Positions 53,659-64,000 of a stretch of 64,000 bases of DNA are shown here, one piece after another. The DNA lies in assembly GCF_000701485.1 (NCBI RefSeq), contig NZ_KL370785.1, positions 126,957-190,956 on the forward strand. Reading direction: 5' to 3'. The first letter of the stretch is position 1. Each line of letters begins with the position of its first letter. The DNA is from Mycoplasmopsis sturni DSM 22021 (GTDB lineage Bacteria > Bacillota_I > Bacilli_A > Mycoplasmatales > Metamycoplasmataceae). Under the pieces are notes generated by a model. That model had not been told where the DNA came from, did not search any database, and saw only the letters and a list, made by a program, of their open reading frames with translations. A program made the translations under genes and the position numbers.

Positions 53659-56600
53659 ATCTTGTTCGATAGTGATCAGTAAAGGCCAAATATCCATTTT
53701 CAAATGATTCAAGTAATACTTTGAGCATTGTTTTAGACTTATTAAAACGATCACGTACTGGTGGTTTTTTTGGTCCATATTCAATGTAAGCTCTAATTTG
53801 ATCTTCTCAATAATTAGTATCATATGTACCATTTCCTTGGTTACCAGTAATATATTCATAATTAGGTTTGATTGTTTTACTGAATCAACCACTTTCATAT
53901 CCACCAAGCTTAAGTATTTGTTGCTTGGTCAAGCGACTTTTGTAAATATTATATGCTTCGTATCAACTTGATTCATAAACTCTGTTAATAAAAGGACCTA
54001 CAAAGTTTCAATATGCAAAATCACCAGTGTTGCTTAATGATTTAAGCATTAAGTGAACCAAAGTATTGACTCTATAAAGGGCTTTATATGACGAGTTTTT
54101 CTTGTAATGAGTAAAGTCAAATGAACCTGAGGTAGCTTGTTCGAATAAGTATTTTTGCAACGAACCATAAATTCCACCTAAAAGTTTCTTAACTTGTGGC
54201 TCAATACGAAAGACATCTACAATTTCCAATTTAAAGGTAGGGGCAAATGGTTTGTTTCATTCATAATCCTTATTTGGTTCATTTTGATTATTTTGATCGT
54301 TTGAACCTGATTGATTTGATGAAGAATCGGTTTCTCCTGTATTTTCAGGTGTTAATCCAAGTGAAAGTTGATTATTAATAAATTGATAAATACCAGTTAC
54401 ATTTTCAAGTGAAGAGGTTTCAAATAAACGATTGACAAAGTCAGAGAAATCTTTTGGTTGCATTTTTGCAGTTACAGCACTGATAAATGTACCAAAGTCA
54501 AAGACTTTACCAGAAAGAATTTGACTATAATCATCACTTAATAAAGGAGATAATACCGCCATTGTAACAGCTTTAGTTAGAGCAGCTTCTGGATGGTTTA
54601 CTCTGGTGAAATCAATTGATTTAATTAAGGTAATCATCTTATTAAAGATACCATCAAGTAGATCAGACTCACCAAAGCTTTGAAGAACTGCGTTGGCTAC
54701 TTTATACATTAATTGCAAGTCACTATCATTATTAAAGGCAAATCCTTTGTCTTTTAACATTTTATGTAAAAGAGAACCTATACCTTTGTTGAAAGCACTA
54801 TTAGCTTGTGAAGTTAACCCTTTGAATCAATTAATTAAAATGGTTTTGACTTCGTTTTGATCTACCATTTTTAAATAGTGGTTAAGAAGTTCTCCTCAAC
54901 TATTTAAATTAGCATATTCTTCGGCTCTAAAGACAACTGAATTTAAGAGTTTATTTACAAGTGTAAAGAATTGTTCATCCTTAATTGCCCGCACTAACAT
55001 ATTATTAACAGTAGCTGCATCATAAGGCACTAAAGTCCCACCAACATTTAACCCTTCAAGTCAATTTTGTAATCTTCCATCACGGTGAGTAATTCCATAG
55101 ACAATGCTATTAAGAGCATTATAGACAATCTCTTTATTTTGGGTAATTAACTGATCACCAATGAATTTTTTGAAGAAGTTATAGCTTGTAGGTTGAATTT
55201 TTGAAAGCATTTTTTCTTTTAAATCAGTAATAAGGGTATCAGTTTGAACTTTATTATCCAAGAATAATTCAACAATTGCATCAATAACGTTATCTAAAAG
55301 ACCTAAACGATCAGTAAATGGTACGATTTGATTTGCTACCAGATCGATAAATCTTTGAATTTTATCATCAATATTAACTTCTAAGAAAGCAAAAATATTG
55401 GTTAAGATATTTTTAATTGCTGTTGCTGATTCACTTGATCCTAATACTTCATTAAGTAGTTGCTTAAATTCAGACTTAAAGTAATTACGGTTGTTTTCGT
55501 TTCTTAAGTAATTTTTAGGTAAATCTAAAATTGTAGCAGCATTAACAATTACTTCTTTATTATCAATTAAATAGTTAATAAAGTTGAGAATAATATTACG
55601 AAGATGAATTGATTTTGCTCCTTTATTAGCAAATTTTTCAAGTACATCTTTACTAAATAAGTTATTTTCAATTCAACTTTGAGTTGTAGCACTGAGTTGG
55701 TTTCAAATTAAATCACCAAAATTAGTTTGCTCAGCAAAATAATTAATAACGTTATTTAAAATCGTTTTAACATCTTCAGGGTGCTCACTAAAGGCTGGTG
55801 TTTGCACTAAGGTTTGCAATAATTTTAAAATATTTTCTTGCAAGTGTTCTGGTTCAAATAGTGATTGTAATCTTTGGGTAAATTTACTAAAAATTAAACT
55901 TGGATCACCTTGATATCCGTGTTCTTGCAAGAATTCAAAAGTTGCATTAACACCAAGATTAATAAATCCGTATTTTTGCTCAATAAGATCAATAGATGCT
56001 AAAAGGGATTTAATAACTTGCTGCGGCTCGTTAACATTTTGAAGAATTCATGGAGCTTTTTGATTTAATAAATTAACAATAATTGATGAAACAAAATCTT
56101 TAATGGTGTTATTTTGTAAGACCTGTTTCACTACACCTTTGATTTGGTTAGATAATTGTTCATTGTGCTCAGAGTCTTTGAAGATATTTTTAACAAAATC
56201 ATTGTATGAATCACCATTAGCAATTTCTTTGGCGTGATCTAAAACATAGCCAATGAAATCATTTAATACATTTTGAACATCTTCTGATTTAAATAATTCT
56301 TGTAAAGCAAGAGATAAATCGTGAGCATTAGTACCAAAGGCACCGAGTTTTTGGTCTAATCCTGCTTTAGCAAGTAATGCTTCTACTTGGGTAGGCTTTT
56401 TAGTAAGTGTGTAAATTAATGATTGAATAATCTCTTTGAATGCTTGTTTTTGGTTGGTTAAATAATCTGATTGTAAAATTGCTTTAACTAAATTAAACTG
56501 ATGTTCTTGAAGTAACTCTAACATCTTAGTTGGCAATTGTTCGATGAAATTATCTAAACTATCACTTGATTTAAGTAAGTCAAAAATTTTCTCAAAGACT

Positions 56601-59600
56601 AAATCATAAACTTGAGCTTGTTTAAGAATTGGAACAATATTATCTAAAGTTTGGCCAATAAATTCTAATTTATTTAAATTATCAATTGCTAAATTATTTT
56701 TGTTTAATAGACCATTAAAAATAGCAGTTACTCCGCGTTTAAGCGGCTCTTCTTTAAGCAATTGCTCAACAAATTTACTTGCCTGTTCTTTTATGATATC
56801 AATATTATTTGATGTTTTGAGTAACGTTCATACTAATGTTTTTGGTTCGTTAAAATGAGCCAATCATTCACGATTGTTTAGTAAATTAGGAACCAATCCT
56901 GCTATTAAATCATTAACTTGTGGGTATTTTAAGACATTAGTAATAAGCTCTTTGAAATCATCAACACTTAAATACTGTAATAAACCAGTTTCTAAATTTA
57001 CACCTTCTAGTTGTTTATTAATAAATTCAGCGATTTTGCCTTCTTGGTTAAATCCTTGTAAAGCTTGTGTTACAACTTTAATAACACCATTTCAATTGTT
57101 TCTAATAAAATCAATGTCGAGGATTTTATCGGCAAATCCTTTAATATCTGAGGTAACTTTAGCGGTGAAAATTTCTTTAATTCTAGTTGAGAAAGTATTA
57201 ATTTCTTCAGCTGGATTTGCTTTAAATTGATCTGATTTAAGAATCTTAAAGACTTCATTAATTATTGGTTCAAAAAGATCAACTTGATCAGCTAGTTGTT
57301 TAATATTGCTGCTGATTGCACGTAATAAGGCGTCCACTTCAGCATCTTCAACATTAACATTGAAGTTCTTAAGAGTTGTTTTTAAGAAGTTATACAAAAT
57401 ATTATGAACTTGTTCAGTCGTTAATAAATCATTAATTAAACCTTTTAATGAGCTTTCTAATTGATCAAGATTAATAATTTGTAAAGTCTTAGCTACGATA
57501 TCTTGATAAGAATTAACCGATGAATATTCTGAAATATTATTGATTAACTGGGTAATTGAACCATTAAATAAGGATCTAAAGTTTTGGTTATTTCTAACAA
57601 AAGATAGAAGCTTTTTAAAATCATCAATTGGTAAGTATTTAGTAATAACCTCATCATTTCCCTTAGTAATTAAAGAAACAACAGTGTTATTAAATTGTTC
57701 ATCAGGTATATTAGTTAAAATGTTATCAATAATAGTGATAATATCTTGTTTGCTTTGAGTAAATAAATTACTTGTTGCGAGTCCTCTAACAATTGCAACA
57801 ACCTTACTTTCGGTGTTTTCCGCTAAGGAATCTCTAATTCCATTAAATAAGTTTGAAGCAATTGAAGAAACATTACTAAAGTTGGTTCCATTAACTTTAA
57901 CATAATCAATAAAACCATTAAAGATAATGTCACTAATTCCTAATTGAGCATCAAAAATGTCATATACTCCAATGAGATTTTTCACTAATTCTTGTTTATT
58001 TGTTATTCCAACTAAGAACTTATTGATATTTTCATTATCTAAAAAATTAGTAATAACTTTTGCTAAGACATCTTTGGTTGATTCTTTATTTAAAATGATA
58101 TTTAATAAAGCCTTAAAATCTGGTTTGATTAATGCTACAAAATCTTGATTTGAGGCAACTTGTTTCACAAGTTCATCAAATGAATCTGCTGCCCCGTATT
58201 CTGGAGCATGTTCAATAGCATAATCAATTACTTTATTAGCAAGTGATTTGATTTGTTCTGATTGAAGAATTTCTCTTAAGGTTGAACTAATTTCTTCTTC
58301 AGTTAAACCAACTACCTGACTAATTTTATCTTTTGGAGTTAAATCAATAATTTTTTGGATATTTTGATCATTGTAATATTTATCAAAGAAGAAGTGGGCA
58401 ATCTTTTTAAGTTCTGCTTTGTTATTATCTGTTCAAATATCAGCTTGCAAGATTGTCTTAACGGTACTATATTGATTTAACCTTAATCTTTGAACTAATT
58501 GAGGCTGAATTTGGCTGATTAAATCTTGGAAGTCATTTGCATTAGCAATTTTGTCGGCAACTAAATCAATAAATAAAGAAATTAGAGAGCCATCTAAAGT
58601 TGAATTATTTAATTGAATCAATAAACCTTGAATTCCATTAGCTAATTCTTTAGAAATGCCATGTTCATATCCTTGGTCAGCTAAAAGTTTAGAAAGTGCT
58701 TTTTGAATTGTTAAGTCAAGTTTTTCAAAAGTTAAGACTCTTGAAAGAATTAAATTGAGATGATTCTTATCAAGGGTTAATAAGTTTGAGTTTTTAAGTA
58801 AATCAAAAATTAATTGTCCAACATTGCCTCAATTTTGTACTCAATCTTGGTTCTTAATTGCATAATCTAGTAAGGTTTGCGTAATTGGTAATACATTATC
58901 TTTTGTTAAGATAACATCAACAAGTTCTTTGAGTGAATCTTTATCTACATAAGCTAAAATATCAGCACTAAGATTATCGACTAAACCTTTAACAAGGTTA
59001 GTTAATACTTGATTGTCAATTAATTTACCAATAATAAATTGCCCAAGTTTGACTACATAATCATTGTTATTTCTAATAATTGCATTATTAAGAATTTTGG
59101 TAATAAATTCTTTTGGATTCTTATTGAATTCTCTTTGAATAACTTCAATAAGCGCTGCTGGTAATTGTCTAAGAACTTCTTGATAATTTGGATTATTTTT
59201 CAGTTTAGCTAACTCTTCAAAAGTAACATCAAGCGCTGGTTGGTAAATATTTAATTCTTTTAAAAGAGCAACAATATTTTCAACTACATCACTAATGAAT
59301 TGATTTTGATTTTGATCATGTAATTCTGGAAAATTATGTTCAATAACATTATTAGCTATTTGCTTAAGGATCGCTTTAAAATGATCATCAGCATTAATTT
59401 TATTAATTAAAGTATCAAGTAAAGTTTTTCCTTGTGAAGCAAAATCAATTTTGCTAAAGATTAATTGAATTAATTCATTATAGCTATTAGCTTGGTTAAT
59501 TCCTTGACTATCACTTAAAGTGGCTTTAATTGCACTTAAAACTAACGCTTTAACTTCTGGTGTTTCTAAAATAAATTTAAGGACGTATTTTTGATCCTCA

Positions 59601-62600
59601 ACATTAAGATATTTATTTAATTCTTGTTTAAGATTATCGGGTAAATAGTTGTAAATTGTATTGAATAAATCAGTATTTTCAATAAATTTGTCATAAATAT
59701 TTTCAAAAATTTGACCAAATTCTTCTTTATGTTTAGCCAAAACAGAATCATTAAATAAGTGGATTAATTTAATAATTGTCTTTTCTTGATTTTCAGGGCT
59801 AAATAGCTCGCTAAATTGTCCCAAAATATTTTGCGAAAGCTCTTCTAATGAGCTTGCATTTGATTCAGAAAATTCTTTTAAAGCATTAAATAATTTATTA
59901 ATTACCTCAAATTCTTGATCAAGGATATTAATTAACTTCAATGCATCGACAAAGATTTTATGAGGCTGTTGAACTTTATTAAAAATTCAGCTAAATTGTG
60001 TCTTGCTAATTTGTTGACTTAATAATTGAGCAAGAAGTTCTTGAATTTCTTCGTTGGTAAGAACTTCTTTTAATCATTTTTTAATAGTTTCTTCAATGCT
60101 TGAAATAAAGGCTTGGTTTCTTAAGACTTTAAAGGCCAACTCTTGATAGTTATTACTCAAAGCCAATTCACTAGCATTATCAATAATAAAATTAATTCCT
60201 TTTTTAAGAACGTCTTTAATTTCCTCGCTTCTTAATTTAGCTTTAATAAAGTTATTAATTGCTTGTGTTTGTTCAGCGGTGAAACTAAAATCAGGAACCA
60301 ATTTAGCAATATCAAATTGATCAACTAATTGATTAAAGGTTTCTTTTGAAGTAAATTGATCAATAAAACTTTGTAAAACACTCTTTAATGTTGCAGTATT
60401 TTTGGTAAATAAATTAGAACTTAAAAGATATTTGACAATTTTAAAATCTTGTAAATTAATTAATTTAAGCAATTCTTTTGGTAATTTTTCAACAATTGAA
60501 TCAATATCTTTTTCTTGTTTTGCTACGCTAAAGACAGTATTAATTAATTGATCTAATAATCCAGTGTTTTCTAAATATGGAATCACCGAGCTTAGTAGGT
60601 TTTTTGCAACGGTAGTTAATTGGTTTTGGTTAAAAGTATAACCATTGTCAGTGGCAAATTGGTAAGCTACTTTTCCAAGAGTTTTTTGTAACTTGTTTTG
60701 TGTTAAAAGATATTTTAAAAGAGGCTTAACTAAGGATTCAACTTGATCTAAAACATTTGGCATACTAATAATAGCATTAGCAAAATCTTTGGCCGAATCT
60801 AAATGGTCTAATCATGCGGTATTATGAATTAAACCATCGATTAATCCAAAAATAAAGTTTTTAAAGTTTGGGTTTTCGATAGTTTTAATTAATAAATCAC
60901 CAATTTCTTCAGCATCGACATAATTTGCAACTGGAGCTTTTGTTAATTGAGGAATGACTTGGCTTTCAATTAACTTTTTAATGGTTCCATTTTCTGATAA
61001 GACATTGTAAATTGCTTTAATTAAATCAACAAGTGCTTCCTTGTTATTTTGGAAAATATTTAACTTAATAACTTTTCTAATAAAATCTTTTGGATTTTTA
61101 AAAACAATATCAGAAACTACATTACCTAAACGTTTTGGTAATTCAGCTAAGACTTCTTGTGGTTTATCAGCTTTGGCAGCTTCTGTCAAATTATTAAATA
61201 AAGTTTCAATGAGTTGATTTTCAAGCCCAAATTGATCCAAAATCTCTTTTAATGAAGTTGATAATTCTTTAATAAATCTTGCATTGTATTCAGTTTCAGG
61301 ATCTAAGTGAACAAATTTATATAACTCTTTGAAAATGCTTTCAAATAATGGGGCAAATTGAGCATTGCTAATGAGTTCTTTAAATAATTGTTGAGTTGGT
61401 TCTTTGATTGAATCAAAATCCACCGCTCTGATGACTTTTTTGACTAAATCGCCTAGATTTTTGGCATTTTGTATGCTAGCAATATTATCTAAAAGACGAT
61501 CCTTGATCGTTACAAGAATATTTTGAGTATCATCAAGCGAGAAGAATAAATTAACCATCTCATTGAATTTTTCAGTACCAATAGCATTAGCAATAAAAGT
61601 AGCTACATTATCTGGTAATTGTTGATATATTAAATTGCCAATAGATAATTCAGGTAATTTAGCAATAATATTTCCAAGCAATTGTTTTAGATAATCTTTA
61701 TTTTGGTTAATAAATTCTGATGAAGTAATTTCATTAATTAATTGGACAATTTTTGAATAATTTTCATCACTTTCTTGATTGAAGATATGATTTGCGGCCG
61801 TAGATAATGACTCATTAATTACTTTTGTAATTGAACTTGCTCCATAAAGATATAAATTATCAATAAAGCGATCAACAAATGTTCCAATAAAATCATTAAC
61901 CAATTGGTTTTCTTTTACAAAAGTAATTAAGTCTGAAACAGCTTGATCAGTTTGTTCTTGTGTTAAATTAGTATCTAAATGGTACTGTACTAAAAGTTTA
62001 TGTAAAGTTTGAGCAAGAATTTTCTTTAATTGATCATTATTTAAAATCGATTTAACAATGGCTTTAATATCTTCATTGAGGGTTTTTATAAAGTCATTAT
62101 TTCTAGTAGCTAAATCAATTAAATGATTAAACGAAGTAGCTTGAGCCAATAATTGATGTTGATCAACAAAATGTTTGAGTACTTTTTTGATAAATTCAAT
62201 TAATTTATCGTTAGTTAAAAAGTCATTGATAAATATTTTGGACTCTTGATTTGATAATCCTAAATTTTCAAAGATTAAGCTCAATTTAGTATCTTCAATA
62301 ATTTTGTCTCTATTAGCAGTGGTTTTTAATTGATCTAAAAGTGAATTGAGAGTATTTTTAAAATCTTGTGCATGTTCACTAACAAGTGAAGAATTTAAAA
62401 TTGCTTTGACAAATGCAAAAATAGTATCTTGATCAATTAAACTTGGTAAGGTTGAACTAATTTGAGGAATAATATCTTCAATTGAAGTTGCCTGATTAAT
62501 AGCTTCAAAAAGCTTGGTAAATAAATTATTAGTAAAATCTTGGTTTTTAAAGATATTAGCCAAAATTTCATTAATAGAATCCCCTAGTTTTTCAAGTTGA

Positions 62601-64000
62601 TCTAATGAAGCGCTAAGTCCATAAGGCTCAATTAATACATTGATGGTTTTAGCAAAAGTCTTAGCAAGTTTGCTTTGTTGTAAAAGAGGAACTAATACTT
62701 TAGTTAATTCCGGCTTGAGCTCGTTTTGTAAATTAACATTTTGGAGGAATTTAAAGATAAAATCTTGGAAATTAGTTACTTGATCATCTTGTCAAAGTTC
62801 AGAGGTAATTGCACGAGTTGCTACAATATCTAAAATTTCAATGGTTTGATCATTGTGAAGCAACTGTGTTGCAAGGTTTTTTATTTCATCTAAGTCTAAA
62901 TATTTGCTAAAAATCTCAGCTTGTGCATTTTTATCAATTAATTGAGCTACTAAATCATCAAAAGTATGTTGTTCATTGAGATATTTCACCAATGCTACAA
63001 CAACCTTTGCAAAGGCACTTTTAACATCAAAATTAGCAAATAAATCTAGATTAATTAGTCCTTTAGTAAACTTAAATAAATCTTTTGTAAGTGAATCTTG
63101 GACAATTTGTGCTAAAACATTTGGAATGCTTTTTATTAAACTCAGTGGATCTGCTGATTGTTGAGCCTCTTTTAGTTTCTCAAATAAAGCATTTAATAAT
63201 GGTTCTTGTAAATTGAAATAATCAATTAATTGTTTGAAATTATTACTTAAACCGTTAATTAATTGCTCAAGTCCTGCTTGGTTTGAATCAACTCCAATTT
63301 GGTTAAATAACTTGCTTAAAGTACTTTTTAAAATTGGCTTAATTTCTTCTGAACCTAAAATTGTATTAATAAGGTCATTAAGATCACTTTTGACTTGATC
63401 TAAATCAAAAAGAGTAAGTGATTTTCCAACTAATTCAGTAATACTATCAAACTCTTTGAGTTTATCTGAGTGTTCAATTACATTTGCAATTATTTTTTCA
63501 ACCAAATCTTTAAGTTGTGGTTGATTTAAAACAAACATAAGTAAATCTTGGAAGTTTTTATCACCAATTAAATGATCAATTTGTGACTTAATTTGTTCAG
63601 GTAAAACACTTTGAATAATTGATTGAAGTGAAATTTTATTTGAATAAAGAATATTATGAATTAATTGTTTTAAAAAGTCTTTGTTATTAAGTAATAACCC
63701 CGAATTAAAGACTGATCTTAATAAATTAGCTAATTTATCATTTTGCTCAAATTTAAAGAATTGTGCAATAGTATTGCTTAAAGCTTGATTTAAAGCACTT
63801 TGTAGATCAAAATAATTCTTTTGATCGCTAATTATTTTAAGTAATTCATTTAAAAAATCACTTAATAAAACTTGTTCAATTTGTTGATCTTTTAGAACTT
63901 TTAAAAGATCTTTTGTAAAGGTAGTGGTTTGCTCTTGGCTAATTTCAGTCGCTAAATCATTGTCATTTAAAAATTGGTAAAGTAAATCTCCAAGTAAATT
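53657..64000 (-). CDS. Giant tandem-repeat helical protein (C-terminal 3,447+ residues)
   Basis: One uninterrupted frame, with no TAA or TAG, from the right edge to a TAA at 53659-53657: 3,447 residues without a start codon in the window. Almost the whole visible length is alpha-helical, with repeats of hydrophobic heptad-like strings (for example FVKAILNSSLVSEHAQDFKN). About five copies of a unit of about 657 residues can be followed by conserved landmarks. No membrane segment, lipobox or known enzyme motif is seen. Near the end a Ser/Asn/Gln-rich linker (54245-54345; ETDSSSNQSGSNDQNNQNEP) separates the repeats from a unique C-terminal domain of about 200 residues rich in Tyr and Gly (GGYESGWFSKTIKPNYEYIT). 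Giant surface or motility-related proteins are known in mycoplasmas, but no homology is claimed. Confidence 0.85.
54390..64000 (-). repeat. Diverged tandem super-repeats of about 1.97 kb in the giant gene
   Basis: A landmark Trp encoded by TGA recurs at 62794, 60814, 58843, 56866 and 54898 (first base, minus strand): spacings 1,980, 1,971, 1,977 and 1,968 bases, all multiples of 3. Other landmarks keep the same period, such as VKxILxSxx near 62410, 60430, 58455 and 56480, and KxPKxFI/NN near 61100, 59080 and 57080. Copies are diverged at the DNA level, so this is an old amplification. Each unit has two unlike halves. Confidence 0.8.

Noticed and set aside
53608-53907. Minus-strand frame overlapping the end of the giant gene
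   Set aside because: It is a different frame from the continuous repeat protein and has no features of a real gene.
57092-57094. In-frame TGA codons in the giant gene and elsewhere taken as frameshifts or pseudogenes
   Set aside because: They all disappear when UGA is read as Trp, as in ppa (DWDGDE) and HsdM, and the frame never changes.
1-64000. CRISPR arrays, tRNA or rRNA genes, insertion sequences and phage genes
   Set aside because: No regular short repeats with spacers, no cloverleaf or rRNA signature sequence, and no transposase or integrase was seen on either strand.

Overview
The window is about 70% A+T and uses UGA as a tryptophan codon: nearly every long reading frame is interrupted by in-frame TGA where its family has Trp, while TAA and TAG are the only stops. 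With Shine-Dalgarno sites of the AGGAG type, a polyamine importer, a split replication gene set (DnaE, a stand-alone 5'-3' exonuclease, no PolA), RNase J and LemA/DUF3137, this points to a Mollicute, most likely a Mycoplasma of the hominis group (Mycoplasmopsis/Metamycoplasma). All coding calls below use translation table 4 and join the pieces that TGA separates.

Layout. 1-2767 (-): end of a type I restriction locus (hsdS start, whole hsdM). 2865-8397 (-): a heterodimeric ABC exporter pair and oligoendopeptidase F in one operon. 8599-13882 (+): potABCD polyamine importer. 13995-28591 (-): a dense run of replication and housekeeping genes: topA, a glycosyltransferase, an RDD membrane protein, pcrA, a membrane protein with an EAL-like end, dnaE, a 5'-3' exonuclease, coaE, dnaB/dnaD-type and dnaI-type primosome genes, and fmt. 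28751-34854 (+): RNase J, a 924-residue membrane-anchored coiled-coil protein, DegV and a PTS IIA domain. 34881-40487 (-): macromolecular synthesis operon glyS-dnaG-rpoD-nif3. 40626-45700: a tail-anchored coiled-coil protein, an S1-like protein, an amino-acid permease, a membrane-anchored endonuclease I and a small lipoprotein. 45907-47650 (+): lemA and its DUF3137 partner, facing RNase P RNA (-). 48107-50809 (+): comEA-like, comEC-like and holA. 51232-53591 (+): an unrecognised gene, a degenerate aquaporin-like protein and ppa. 53657 to the right edge (-): one open frame of at least 3,447 codons for a giant helical repeat protein whose start lies outside the window.

How the genes work together. 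Two blocks carry most of the chromosome-replication functions (DnaE, PcrA, DnaG, DnaI-like, DnaB-like, HolA, TopA) and are packed with 1-11 base overlaps that suggest translational coupling. Scavenging is represented by polyamine import, peptide hydrolysis, amino-acid uptake and a surface nuclease. Convergent gene pairs repeatedly share bidirectional hairpin terminators.

The most unusual points are the giant protein, built from super-repeats of about 657 residues kept in register by a UGA-encoded Trp every 1,968-1,980 bp; several genes with a -10 box 6-9 bases before the start codon and no ribosome-binding site, which implies leaderless mRNAs; a DnaI-like protein that has lost its P-loop; an operator-like perfect inverted repeat on the glyS promoter; and a 20-bp-stem inverted repeat between rnpB and the competence genes.
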